In this document: one piece after another, positions 34,923-47,349 of the stretch | Layout of the letters: the number at the start of each line of letters is the position of its first letter | Numbering within the stretch: the first letter of the stretch is position 1 | NCBI GenBank assembly: GCA_015501075.1 | Contig: JADNYJ010000016.1 | Location: 310,001-374,000, forward strand | Direction of reading: 5' to 3' | Length of the DNA: 64,000 nt | From: Gymnopilus junonius | Lineage: Eukaryota; Basidiomycota; Agaricomycetes; Agaricales; Galerinaceae | Program-made: the position numbers and the translations under genes | Notes under the pieces: model-generated | Told to the model about the DNA's origin: nothing | The model's database searches: none | What the model saw: the letters and a program-made list of their open reading frames with translations, nothing else

Positions 34923-36090
34923 ATGAAGTCAATCAATCAAACTCGAAACAGAGTCCCTAAAACTCCTGTTCTTGGTGTAGGAGATGAACTCGGCAGTGGT
35001 GACTCGTATCTCGTCACGAACATGCTCCCACCAGAGCTCGCTGATGTCGCGTTTGAGAACATGAAGACGGAGGTCAAGTGGAATACTATGCATCATAGAG
35101 GTGAGCGTGCGGTGGCCGGAATGTTTTCTTCCTTCCCGTACTTTATACTCATTCATGAACGATACAGGTGGAGATGTGCCAAGGCTTGTAGCCGTCGAAG
35201 GTGAAGTTAGAGAGGACGGGAGGTGAGTGTTTTGTCTGATTCATATCTTGCCGTACCAAATTGTGGCATTTAGTTTTCCTGTATATCGTTTTCCATCGGA
35301 TGAATCGCCACCGTTGTTGCCCTTCTCTCCCACTGTAGCACTCATCCGTGAACACGTACAAAAGGTAGTTGCAATTAGCCCAAAAACGCTTACATGCTAA
35401 AATTACATCATTACAGGTCCTCAATCATCCCGTTAATCATGTCCTCATTCAATTCTATCGACTGGGAAGGATTACATTTCCGAACATTCAGATAAAACGA
35501 TAGACGTCGTCCGCGGTTCCTATATCGTCAATGTCTCACTGGGCGCGCAGCGAACCATGATTCTCTACGCTAAAAAGGATAGAGCGTCCAGGCCACCAGG
35601 CAGTTCAAGTCCAGATGCCGCAGCTGCTGAGACACCCGGCGTAGCGGGCAGCGGGAACCACCCAGGCACGCCTAGAGCCTCGCAGCGCATTCCTCTCCCC
35701 AATAATTCCATGTTCGTGATGGGGCTCGAGACAAATGCGAAATGGAGGCATGCAATTAACCATGATAACCGCTCACTAAGAACCAAATCTCCAGAAGAGC
35801 AGTAGAGGGAGGCGCGAGGATAAGTCTGACGTTCAGACATATTGGTACTTTCATTTCGAAAGATGAGTCGAGGATCTGGGGACAGGCGCGAAAGGGAAGA
35901 CGAAGGAGGATGCGGGGAAGTCGCGTACGATAAAGCAGAGGTGCATAAGTTGCTTCTAGCTTTTGGGGATGAGAATCAGCAAAGCAAGTTTGACTGGGAG
36001 GCGGCATATGGGTGTGGGTTCGATGTGCTACATATGACGGAGAAGGAGGATAATTCGGCCAACCCTGTTCAAAGTTACGCTGGGAGTTAA
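34923..36090 (+). CDS. AlkB-like 2OG-Fe(II) oxygenase, several frame breaks
   Basis: Fe(II)/2-oxoglutarate dioxygenase of the AlkB-like fold. Exons 34923-35100, 35168-35222, 35274-35364 and 35417-36090. Core: VNHVLIQFYRTGKDYISEHS (first His), D in SDKTID, SYIVNVSLGAQRTMIL, the distal His in KWRHAINHD and the 2OG-binding Arg in ARISLTFRHIGTF. A roughly 35-residue Pro/Ala/Ser-rich insert separates two core strands. Breaks at about 35456-35464, 35775-35805, 35882-35888 and 35935-35941 are each one missing base; 998 plus 4 gives exactly 334 codons. The C-terminus (LLLAFGDENQQSKFDWEAAY) matches a tail I associate with fungal members. The substrate (nucleic acid repair or protein) is unknown. Confidence 0.75.
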
Positions 36091-36300
36091 TTGTCCATAA
36101 TCCTAGTCATCATCATCTTTACTCATGGTCTCTATGATGTGGTGGTGGTCCGTCGGTCCTGCGTATGGCAGATGCTTTCCTTTACAATTACTGTCATGAC
36201 GCGCGCATGTTTAGGATGGGACTGGCTGGGCATTTCAGGCTCCTCCGTGACGTCAATTCCGCTAAGAGTAAGACAAGTGTGTATTATAAAGGTCGCGAAA

Positions 36301-37386
36301 ATGTCTCTCAACAGGTAATTTCGCCTCTCTTTGTATCCCAACAGTTTACCGGTAACTGTGAATATCATCATCACCAGTGTCACGATAAAAACAGCAGCAA
36401 AAAATGACCTCTAATATTAGCGGCAAGGAAAAGACGGTTCCGGCGAGCCCCTCTCTCCAGAGTCCAGGACGCTCAATGCAGTATCTGGTCTCGTACAAGA
36501 ATTCGAACCGCTCAAGAACGTTTGTGGGTACTTGAATGCGTTCCATCTCTATGCGGACGAGCCTTCTAAGTTTGTGGAGGCTCATCATTATTGTGCCTCT
36601 TTGAATGAGGGTGAGTACTTCGACTTGTTTATCTGGGTGGCGTGATCGAAGGGATCTACACCTCATTGGGGATATTTTTATCCATTTTGATATTGACTTC
36701 CATGCTCTTTTTCGGCAGATTTCCGACAATGTTTGATCTATGAATCGGGAGAGAAAAACGCAAGGCTTATTGGGAGTAAGTAAATCACAAGGTTCAAAAT
36801 TGCATGTGTCTGACCGTCTCTCACTTCCAGTCGAATATATGATCTCACCCAAGCTTTACGAGACCTGGAGGAGTCTGAGCGTCGTCTCTGGCACTCGCAC
36901 GTCTTCGAGATCAAGTCCGGCATGCTTATTATGCCTAAGCCTTCTCTTGTTCCCGAAGCGGCCTGGGAAATAGCCGAGAACAAAGAAATGGAGCAGCTCA
37001 TCCAGGTCTATGGAAAGATCTACCACACTTGGCAGGTTGATCGCGGTGATCCGCTACCAATCGGTGCGCCCAAGTTGATGACGTCGGTGACTGAGGAAGC
37101 AGAGCTGCATGGTGGGTTGTTGGAGAAGATGAAGGAGAGGGATAAGAAGCTTGTTGCTGATTATAATAGGAAGAAGGAGGCGAGGAAGGAGTTGGTTGAG
37201 CCCAAGATCCATCCTGGTGGGTTTCATTTTGCCTTTACTATTCAGGCCTAGAGGACTTGCTCATTTTTCTTTTCTTTTTGGCGAATTTTAGATGCGGACC
37301 AGTGCAAGAGTGTCACTAAGAGCACCCAATTTTCTAAACAAGCCGAATCGAGGGGCGAGACCTTGCACCCCAGCTATAGGGGATGA
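36301..37386 (+). CDS. DUF1264 (oil-body-associated-like) protein, two frame breaks
   Basis: Exons 36301-36314, 36421-36610, 36719-36775, 36831-37216 and 37292-37386. Signature blocks are EPLSPESRTLN, FEPLKNVCGYLNAFHLYADE, VEAHHYCASLNEDFRQCLIY, GIEYMISPKLYETLEESERR, LWHSHVFEIKSGMLIMPKP and QVYGKIYHTWQVDRGD. These are typical of DUF1264, which in plants includes oil-body-associated proteins; the fungal role is not known. Frame breaks near 36436-36444 and 36860-36866 are single missing bases; 742 plus 2 gives 248 codons (247 aa). The first exon is only 14 bases, so the start is moderately certain. Confidence 0.8.
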
Positions 37387-38393
37387 CATGGTGGACGTGT
37401 AACTCAACAAACGTTGTGAACGGCTTTCTGTTATTTAAAACTATTTGCTTGCAATCGTCATCATCACAGCCTACGGTCGAGCTCAGAACCACACGAAATG
37501 CTATCAATAGGCAAGATAGGTTAGCTTACGTTCACATGTAAGAAATGTTTAATGGCCGACCTTGATTTTGTTCGACGTCACCGTTATACTTTTCACTGGA
37601 CGTTTAGTTCTGAGCAGACTACCGATAGAACAGAAGGCAATACATGAAGAAGTCTTATTCTCCTGGTTGCCATTCTCCCCAGCTACAAGGTTTTCGAATC
37701 GGGAACATAAAATGCTTTGTTTTCATGCACCTTGAGGAGTACCCATTTCGGACACTGATAGCCACATGGAGTCCATACGTATGAAAGAAGGGGAAGAAGC
37801 TTCTAGGCCTTCCACGCCGTTCATGCGTATATGAATGGCAATAAACTTGGCCGTCCATGCATATCCGCTCTGCAAGCGCTCTCCGAGGATTGGTGTACTT
37901 TCAATGCCATAACTTCTTGATGAGCTGGTTCATCCAAGTATGCCGCTTTGATACAATTTTCCCAGTATGAAATACGTGATTGGCCCAGCGGTGTAGGATA
38001 ACGTTGACTGTCGAGGTTGTATATTTACACGTCTGGTGAATGAACGCGTCGGCGGATGGGGAGCGCGGAAAACATTCAAGCGCGTGACGGGAGGTGACAT
38101 TTCGTGTCTTCGCGTTTGAACTAACCGAATTTAGCACAAAGTTGGTTTTCAGGCACGACAAGAGTGTCCGTGCACCGTTCATGTCGGTAAAGGTTGCGTG
38201 GGATCAAAAGAGGGAAGGAGTTGAATTGCTGACCCCACTTGTACATTTAGAACCGCCACCAGACACGAGGCAGCACCGGTGGTCACGACACTCACGATCA
38301 TTGAGTTCAACACGAGGCGCGTCAAGAAACTCGTGGTTCAAATCTGGGGACTCCTGGGTTATCTATCCTGAACGCTGGGCTATCTAATCCTCA
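37387..38393. other. Intergenic region
   Basis: About 1 kb between two plus-strand genes. Short minus frames (37655-37858, 37901-38182) have no recognisable features. Near 38332 a GGTTCAAATCT string resembles a tRNA B box, but no tRNA fold accompanies it. Confidence 0.5.
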
Positions 38394-41300
38394 ATGCCAC
38401 CACCAGGCTCGAGCGAACCAAGGGAGACGGGCGTCGACTCCCCCTCAGACTCCCCGTCTCCCCAGGACAACTCCAACTCCAACCCGGACAACTCAAATTC
38501 TAACAGCAGTCCGACCAACCCCCGCCGTCTGTCCAGAGACTCCGAAGGCTACCCGTCATGGCTCCCCAAACGGCCACCGCCGCCAGCGCCCGCCTCCACC
38601 TTCCAGTCTTCTGTCCTCGGCGGCCCCAGTGGTCTGCACACGTCCACTCCGAGTCCTGTAGAAGGCGAAGTTGATCCCAACCAACCGGACGAATTTGGTG
38701 TCGTCGGAGGTGGTGGTGCGGGAAGTGGCCGGGGCCGGAATCCGTTTGCTTGGATAGGCGGACGGAAGCCCACCCCTCGTTCGGTGCGCATCGTCAGCCT
38801 ACAGGACTCCTTTGTAGGCGCTGTTGAAAAGGAAGCCCGGATGTCATCCCGAGGTGGGGCCGCCTCGCGCGAACCGACGGACCAAACTCAAGTTGGTTCG
38901 AGTTCGGGTGTGCCTGCGCCCCCCAAGGTGAAGGTCTGGTCGCGCGCCGCTGGTGCCCCGCAGATGCCGTCTATGGCTACAGCGTTTAGGTCTGCTAATC
39001 AGGAAGAATTATTGCCTTTACCTCAGCCGCGGTTCAAGGCCAAGAATCTGAACCTTCAACTTCTTCGGAGTCCAAGTCCGTGGATGATGGCCTACTTCTA
39101 CCTCTGGCCACTGATAGTGTTCTATCATATTCCGCTGCAAACCTTTTTCGATTTCAATGCAGTGTTCATGCTTTTGCAGTGAGTCTGCATTTTTTCCCCT
39201 TGTTCCAAAATCACCTCCTTGGCGTTCCTTCCTAATTCTGTCCCTGCATGTTCGGCGCTAATTCCCGATCTCACAGAGTCGCAAAATTTCCCAACCCAGG
39301 TTCTACAGGCAAGAACTGGGCTCTGGGTGCAGCAGCTTACATTGCATCTTGGCTCGCTTGGATATTTGTTATCTGCGTCGTATATGAGCTTGTTTATTCA
39401 TTTTCAAGAAGATGGAGATTGCGTACGTATTTTTTTGAAGTTCGAAATTCTCCTCTCCCGACGAACTTTGAGCGTTTCTTTGAGCCTTTTGAGCAATAAA
39501 GCTGATTCTCACCAAATTTACAGGCCGGCCACTAATGCTCCCTATCTATCTTTCCTCTCCTGCTTTCAAGTTCGTAGCAATGACTTCGTATAATACTTTT
39601 TGCTTTCTTCAACTCCTCCGGCTGGCCGCGTTCATTCCTAAATTAGCCAATACCCTTTCACCCGTCTCACACACCTTTGACGCCTCAGACGACATCTACG
39701 TATCAGATGAGGAAGACGAGCTGTCATCCTCCGAAAGCGGCTGGAAGCAAGGCCTCGCAGAAACGTGTTTCTTCTATTCCCAGAACCTGCCCACCGTCGC
39801 TTTGCTCTTACCCCGTGCGGGACTTTGTCTGGCGCTGTTGTTCACTTTCTCGTCCCCACAACCGTCGTTGAACGCGTTGATCACGAATTCGGGGCTTTCG
39901 ACAAGCAATTTGAATAATAGGGACGCGACGTTCTTCAGACAGGACGGTACAGGTGCGTTGACGAGCTATGCAAGGGGCGTGTTGATTGCCAACGCGGCAT
40001 GGGCTGGTTGGAGGATATTGGTGCTCCTCGTGTCGTGGTATGTGAACGTGTTTCCGGTGTGGCTTAGGATATGTTTAGCTAACAATGCTTTGATTGACGT
40101 TCTTTCCACAGGCTCGGGCTCTGGTTCTTCTCAAACCAACGCCTTGGCGGACTATGCGGACCGCGTCATGTGTGGGAAGAATCCGAGCAGGAGAAGACGC
40201 GCTCGATATACTCTGAGGCAGCATCAGAGTATGGTGCGTATAGATCGAGTTATTATCACGCGGGAAATGGAGGCACCAATTTCTATGGCTATGAAGAAGG
40301 CAGACAGTATGCCGGCGACGAGCTCCCTTGGCAATGGAGGGAGGTGACTCGAATGAGAGTCCAGGACGCGTTTGAGTTTTGTTTGAACAACAGGCGCGGA
40401 TCGACTGTTACTGGGCAGGGGTTGAGGTGGTCCACTGCTTCCGGTGGTGAATTGCCCCCTTCTGCTGCTGCATACAGGGACCGCCGGTTTAGGAATAGAC
40501 GAGGACACCATAAGAGGCAAAGTACAGCCAAAGGCAAGGAAACAGCTCCTGAGAAATCCGAAGTGACCCCTCAACAAGCTCAGCCTGAAGAGTCATTCGA
40601 AGGCATCGAGCGCGTCCTAGCTGCTGTTGGCTTCCCTGGTCCTGCCTCTCCTTCACGCAGAGGCGTGCTCAGTAAAGACCTTTTTGATGCTCCTGCCATT
40701 GCTATTGAAGCAGATAAAGACAGACCGAAGATTGCACCCCTAGAATTTGGTCAGCCGGTAGCATCCACCAGTACAAATCTTTTCGGTGGTTTAGAGGCGC
40801 CCAAGACGGCTAAGAGGAACTCGAAAGATCGCATTTCTGGCTTGCAAGATGGGCCGTTGTTGAATTTGCCGTATCCGTTCTCGAGGCCTGGAGCTGGCCA
40901 GGTGTCGTCAAAGGACTCGGTGCCTTTCCCTCCTCCTGTTGCTGAAGGCAAGAAAACTAGAAGTAAAAAGAGTACGAGTAAGAGTGGAAGTGGTTCCGGT
41001 TCCACTGAAGAGGAGAGCGGCAATGGCAGTGGCGGTACCGAAGAGGAGGAGGAGGAGGAGGAGGAGGAAGACGACGACGACGATGACGATGATGACGAGG
41101 AAGATTTTGGAGACAGCGAAATACAGTCTTCAGAACGTGCATCTGGGTCGATGTCTTCCCTTGGACAACCAATAAGCCCTTCTCGCTATCCATTTGGCAT
41201 GCGTCGACCAGTTGGTACTCCCGGGCAGGGACATGGAAGAAGCATGTCGGGCGTTTCCTCTGGACTATCTTCCGGAGGTGCTGGAACCGGTTCGCAGTCG

Positions 41301-43071
41301 CACGGGCATAGCCATAGTATGAGCTCGCAGGGAGGCGCATTGTCTGTCGTTACCCATAGCACTGGTAATGCCGAGACAACAGACTCTGAGTTCGGCCTGA
41401 TAGGAAGCAACCATAACGGCAATGGCAATGGCAGCGGGATTCCAATGCCACCTCGACACCCACATATTTCTCAAGGCCAAGGCAGAGGAAGGAGTTCGAC
41501 GGTGGTCAGTACCTCTTCGGGGTCTTCATCTGCAGCAGCTGCACTGGCAGGTATGAATGTGAATGTCCTTACAGCACCTGTGGCGTTCCCGAGCCTCCAG
41601 CAGCGGGGAAGAGTGGAAAGCGGAAGAGGGATCGTCGTTGATCCGTCACTGCTCTATGGTATTGATCTGGCTGATGATGAGGTTGTGGCCGAAGATGCAG
41701 ATGCAGATGCGGTTGCCGACCTCGAAGAGCAACAAGCCCCAGGAGAAATGGAAGAAGATGCAGAAACTCGTGGAGAGCATGAAGATCGTGTTGGGCTCCT
41801 CGGACTGCCTACTAGTGCTCGTAATTCACGCGTCTCATTGACCGGTTCATCTTCTGGCTCTGGGAGGTCACCAGCACATTCCTTCTCGTCACGCTCGCGT
41901 TCAAGACATTCGTCTACACAGGCACGATCCAGAACGCGTACTCACTCTTCTACCTCTGTGCGTGAAAGAGCGCAATCACTAGGTGCTTCTATGCGCTCGC
42001 TTGTGCAAGGTGCTGCCTCTGCATCTCTGACGTCGCTGACGCAGCTTGATTCTATTATGCGAGGTGCGACGGGTCCAGCAGCTGGACTCGGTGGCTGGGA
42101 GGTAATGGCGGCGGTACCAGGAGCAGACCGAGAAGCCGCGTCAACTCTTCCATGGCGAGATTGGAAGAGGAAGTCGTCTTTTCACCTTCTCATGCCACTG
42201 AGTTGAGCGAGAGAGGCAGAAGGGGAGCGAGTGGTGCCAGTAGTGGTAGCGGACGTAGTGGCAATAGTGGTGGAAGTAGCGGAGGAGCTGTGGCTCTCAA
42301 CCCCTCGTAGGCCGCGCAAGGAGGGAGGCTGAAGCTGCCGGCTACGCATCTTCTGTTTCTGCTGGAACTCATTCCAGGAGTGGAAGCGAGGCCGAAAATT
42401 ATACATTCGGAAGGCCGATTGCATTCATGAGGCCTCAGCCAGAACAGCACCAGGATACAGTGCAGGAGGAAGGCGAGATCGGCCTTGGCCCTCAACCAGG
42501 CAGCCTGCCTCAGTCTTTCTCGGTATCGGAGTCCATGTCGTTCTACTCGTTGCAGCCATCTGAACATACTGCAAGTCCACCAACTGGTACATCCTTGCCC
42601 GTCCCTATACATGTGTACCGTGAAGATGCAAGCATAGAACACTCACCCTCCCCACCTCAGTCCACCTCCGATCACTCTTCTGAGCGCCAAGGCATTGCCA
42701 TTCCATGGTCTCAGTCTCAGTCATACACGCAGACTCAACATAATTTCCTTGCTCCTCCTCGAGCCGGAGCTGGCAGTCGCGAGGTTCCTATCTCATCTTC
42801 ACCCACGACGGGTAGCGGCAGCGGCAGCAGTCCTCCGGATATCAGCACCGCTGCAGGTAGCTTCATTACTGCACCTGCTACCATAGATGGTGTTACTACG
42901 ACCGCGACTGAGAGCACTGCGTCCGTCGGAAGTTGGGATACTGCGACTGGCATTCCGATCGGCGGAGGGCCCTTAGCGGCAAGGAGGAGAACTGAAAGTG
43001 GTGGTATGGTGGAGAGGCCTGGAGATGATATGGGTGCTGCGGGTGGCCATGGCGCATGGAGGGTTGTGTGA
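38394..43071 (+). CDS. EOS1: EOS1-like N-glycosylation-related ER membrane protein with long low-complexity tail
   Basis: Exons 38394-39178, 39277-39422, 39524-40037 and 40112-43071. About 220 residues of polar N-terminus precede four to five membrane segments: MAYFYLWPLIVFYHIPLQ, AAAYIASWLAWIFVICVVYE, FKFVAMTSYNTFCFLQLLRL, NLPTVALLLPRAGLCLALLF and IANAAWAGWRILVLLVSW. The LRRPLMLPIYLSSPAF and GLAETCFFYSQNLPTV blocks resemble the EOS1 N-glycosylation protein family, whose yeast member sits in the ER. After the core come about 950 residues rich in Ser, Gly and Glu, with an acidic run at 41043-41105. Two breaks (about 42092-42135 and 42300-42345) are single missing bases; 4405 plus 2 gives 1469 codons. 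The tail is far longer than the yeast protein. Confidence 0.75.
41041..41106 (+). repeat. GAG/GAC trinucleotide tract coding for a Glu-Asp run
   Basis: Consecutive GAG codons are followed by GAC/GAT codons, giving an uninterrupted run of about 20 acidic residues inside the EOS1-like tail. Such tracts commonly vary in length. Confidence 0.8.
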
Positions 43072-44294
43072 TTGTCCAAGGAAGAAGAGAAGACCACAGA
43101 AGACTATCTCCGCCTGGTTCTCATTTCATATTCATTGAACCCTTGGTATGTTTCTCACCCACTCTTTTTTCGTGTTTTCTCCCAATCTGACTTGTCCCGA
43201 CCAGCGTTTGACTTCCGCTGCTCTGCTGCTCCGCTTGCCCTGTTGTACTCGACCTCGCCTCATCCTTGTTCTCCTGAATTTACTTCTTCTCGAGTGGGAC
43301 GTCATTGCATCATACGTTCCGCCTTGCCCGGGAATGTTATCTCCTTGTTATCCCCACGACTTCGACGACTGCTGTTCCATGACCCAAAATGAGCAAGACA
43401 TCGAAGCATCTTGTCATCGTGAACTCTTTTCGACAAGTCATCTCGCAGCCTTTCACAACTTCACAACTGTACTAATCCTGATTCCTTCCCTCTCCCACTT
43501 CTGACTCCAATGCGTTTACTCACGAGTTGACGTTCTTCATGTTCTGATGTGCTATTCACGTCTTTATGACATTCTAAATACCTTTACGACTTACGCCTTC
43601 CCTTTCCAAGATTCTTCCATTCGTCCTCTACACAGTTTGCCCTTTCACCCTACTTCACCTTGGAACCTCCTACTCTCTTCATCTTCCCAAAAAAATCCTT
43701 GTCATCCTATAACCTTTTCCTTTTTCAAAAAGCCTGCGATTCCGAGTGATACACAACATCTTTACTTCCTAATCCCTCAATACACTTCTCCTACCTTATC
43801 TCCTTTGCTTTCAGTTATCCTTGTTCTATTACTAGATTCTATTGTTGTTCATCACTTCCCCCATTCCCAACCCTGCCATTCTCAGTTATTTCATCCTAAC
43901 TTACGAACGCTTTACGTTCCATCTACTCCCTATTTACGAAAGGAAGGAACTCTTTTGCTAGCCAAGCAGAGACAGGTCCTTAAACGTTACTTTAAGTAAT
44001 TTGTTCACACCGCATTCTATTCCCCTCTATCTACTGCTTTTTGTTCTTGGCCGTCTCCTTATATTCATTACAGTTGTATATAGTTCCTTGTTTTCATTGT
44101 CGTTTTAACCAGTTCAATGTGTTTCTGTTCGTTTTCGCCTGCAATGTTATTCTAAGATGCTCATTAACAGGATGTGGTGTGATTCCTAGTCAGGCTTACG
44201 AACGAACATTCAGAAAATATAGATTAAGGGTCAGGTCCAAAATAAACTTGAAACGGTATAAATTACTGAGATTAAATTATTATCATTGAAGTAT
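43072..44294. other. Convergent 3' intergenic region, pyrimidine-rich plus strand
   Basis: Lies between the ends of EOS1-like (+) and GPI13 (-). From about 43100 to 44000 the plus strand is strongly enriched in C and T. The long open frames here (for example 43547-43999) are Pro/Ser/Leu-rich by composition and do not look like real proteins. Confidence 0.55.
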
Positions 44295-47200
44295 CTATCG
44301 AGGACCTGGAGCAGTTGTACTCTTCCTGGCTCCAAACATTGTCCGTAGTCGCCTGACCACCCTTTCAAGGCCCACCCCGACTCCCAGTAAGATGCCAATA
44401 TCCACAGCCAGCAACTCTAAAGCAGCAGCTATAAACCTTGGCGCAAAGACCTTCCACACCATCAAGTGTCTCCGTAAGATCGCTGCACTAACTGACGTCC
44501 CAAGCAATAAAGCAGAGTAATAAATCATCATCCCCAAAGCGGCCAGTGTACTTTCCCCTTTGACTTGCACGTCCAGCTCTCGTTCGGGCTGGCCTTCAGG
44601 TGTGGCTAAAGGCGCTCGGTTCCATAGTGCCGTTAGTGGCACGGCGAGTGCGAATAAGAAGACCGGTCCGATGTTGTTGATGACGATGGTAATGGCAGAA
44701 AAGGGGTAAGCAACGGTAGGCGTTAACATAAATGCGGTTTTCAATTGGAGAGAAGAGATGGTTGATTGGTGGCCTGTACGGTAGAAAGTGTGTAGACCAA
44801 GCAATGCGATAGGGACGATATCCGCGAATCGGATAGATGGTGAAAGGCTCAGAGACGCTGCGGCGTCCAGGACAGAAGAGGGAGTAGATGACTCAAATGC
44901 TGCCTGGATGCCTCTGGCGTCGCGCGCACTATCCAACACCTCTAGAAATGATACAAGGGCTACTGTAGCAAGTATCAGCACCACCTGTCCGGTGAGCTGA
45001 GTGCAGATATACACCAGGGCAAGGAATATACTCCAGAAGACGAGGTATGGCGACCCAAAAGCATTCGCATATCCAAGGACCTTTATCTGACGTTTGCCTC
45101 CTTCAGTCGATACCTCAATGTTCAAGCAAAGAGGAATCAGCAACCATAATGCGCCTCCTGCGAGTAGAATCCACCCAAATGAGAATCTCGCAATCCACGT
45201 CCTTCCGAAACGCAGGGCAGGGGGCCAATCGTCACCTAGAATAGACGCAGAATCCGCCCATTCCATGATCCAAAACAGGGATCCCCCAATGAGAGTAGGG
45301 ACAAGGAAGAGCGGCAAGTACGTCTTTGCCAAGCCAGTATCTGACCGCGTAATACGCAGAATCCGCTTGATGAAATACGGCAGTGAAACAGCTGCTGGTA
45401 AGCAGAGGTACAACACTAGCTTCGATGGTTCTGCAAGGGAGGAAGAGGCGAAGAAAGTGACGTGACAGTAAGGCTGTTGCTCTTCTCTACATACCGTGCT
45501 GGTTGCCATCAGACGGACGCAAACAGCGTAAAGGAGAGAAAATCCAAGTATGCGATATCGGAGCCGTTTGCTTGGGGCCGAAATACCTGTCAAGACATAC
45601 GGGACAAGTGAGGTCATGAGGAGGAAAGAAACAATCCGATCTTCCCAAAAGGTGAAGGAATTTGACAGGAACGCAATTGAGTGGAGCAGGAGAATAATGG
45701 GTGTCGACTTGATCGTCTCAAAATCGATTTTCGGTGGTGACAATAATATGAAGGTGATTGATGAGACTAAAGAAGCGATGAAGATGCTCCAGTCAAAAGC
45801 GTTGACTCCAGGAGTGAAGGTTCCTAAAAAGAAGTGACCAACGGCTCCCAATACCGCACCTCCAGCCGCAACTTGAACAGCCTCAACTAGACGAGGTGAC
45901 AACCAACCATCCCAATCTTTCCTAAATACCAAAGACCCGAATAAACAGCCCACGACGCGCAAAATCCCATGCTGAGAAGCGACAGTCCCAAACTCATCAA
46001 AAGAGGATTGAATTGGGCCCACATTGCGCGACATGCAGAAAGTGCAACTCGGTTGAAATTCATGAGGGTGACCAATTCGCTGTCCGATGACACTCCGGGC
46101 GTTTGAGTTGCCTTCCACGCCTCCTGAATTTTGTGCCACGCCTCGTCCAATTCACCCCCCGATGGACTTGAGCGGTACGTGTCAAGGTATCTCATAATTT
46201 GAACAGTGTTGGCTTCTAAAACTTTTCTGAGGGTTTGTATCCTGTTCCCGCGCCAGAACAGCTCTGGAATGACAGTCCCGAGGTTGTTGAATGGTATTGG
46301 TACTCCTAAAAGGAGTGACATGGTCGGGAGGATATCAATTTGTTGGATTGAACGGTGACGAGTGTCGCATCCGGGGAATATTTTAAATTGAAGCAAACCA
46401 CCTGGGACCCGGGGCGAGAGGTCCGTTAGTGGTGGTCCTTTGCTGTATATCCACATGCCAGCGGACGTTTCAAGAGGACTATCTCCTCCATGGTCTCCAG
46501 ACCTATCCATTCCATGATCACCCAAGACAACCAACAACGTGTCCTCTTCTAGGAGCTCGACCACCCGACTAAGAACATCGTTCATTTGTTGCAATTTTGT
46601 CTTCATGCTTGGATGATATGGACTAACTCGATGTCCTACATGGTCGACGCCAAGAAAATGACCAATGAGGAAGTCAAAAGGCTTTGAACATCCTCTAAAA
46701 GTGGGAAGAGATGTTTGATAACGCCCTCATCTACCGTGTGGAGATCTTCGACGTTGAACGAGTCGTATGGAAACCTCATGTTCGGTTCAAAAGTATCTGG
46801 AAAGACAGACATCCATGTATCATCCCCCATGAAAGCCAACTTGCTTCAAGATGGCGTTGAGTGTCGTGTAACATGAGAACAGAATGACGGTACCTTCTTG
46901 CCAGCCGATTTCAATTGCTTCAGTATAGAATCCTCTGCGATAGAAGAGCCTCCGAAACTATTGCCTATATCGACAAACGTAGGTAAAGACCCCGTCGTAA
47001 TGCCCTTTATCCTCTGTAGCGTTGTCGTAGGAGGGTCGGCATAGGAATTGAAGATGAATGAGTGTTTTGGGTGTTTCTCCGTTAATTCACGAGGTAGAGT
47101 CAAAACATTGTGATGAAAAGGAGATTGAGGGGTTGGAGGATCAGGCGACACAAAGTCAAATCGTAAAGAGTCGATTATGAGCAGTACTGCTCGTTGATGA

Positions 47201-47349
47201 GTAGGGATTATTCCGCAGTTTGGTTCTGAACATGTCGACGTATTTGAAAGAGAAAGCCGCGTCAGAAGAAATCCTCTGGTAAAAAGATATATACCAGCAA
47301 CATGAATGAGGAAGACCCAAATGAGGAGGTATAAACGTGAAATGCCCAT
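44295..47349 (-). CDS. GPI13: GPI ethanolamine-phosphate transferase 3 (PIG-O/GPI13)
   Basis: ER enzyme that adds phosphoethanolamine to the third mannose of the GPI anchor precursor, the group later joined to protein. Start ATG 47347-47349; exons 46894-47349 and 44295-46839. Signal-anchor at residues 5-30, then the alkaline-phosphatase-like domain: AVLLIIDSLRFDFVSP, TTTLQRIKGITTGSLPTFVD, FMGDDTWMSVFP, FLIGHFLGVDHVGHRV and LLVVLGDHGMDRSGDHGG, with the metal-binding Asp/His residues in place. The C-terminal 550 residues hold about a dozen membrane segments. Frame breaks near 46680-46695 and 45905-45925 are each one missing base on the coding strand; exon 2 (2545 nt) plus 2 is 849 codons, total 1000 aa. 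An essential gene in yeast, so real inactivation is unlikely. Confidence 0.9.

Noticed and set aside
36315..36427. Seven-base micro-exon in the DUF1264 gene (TTTACCG)
   Set aside because: It would need a 30-base intron; a single intron 36315-36420 plus one missing base gives a more family-like N-terminus.
38320..38390. tRNA-like B box (GGTTCAAATCT)
   Set aside because: No A box at the right distance and no cloverleaf pairing found by eye.
43547..43999. 150-codon plus-strand open frame
   Set aside because: Pro/Ser/Leu-rich product explained by the C/T-rich strand; lies in the 3' spacer of the EOS1-like gene.
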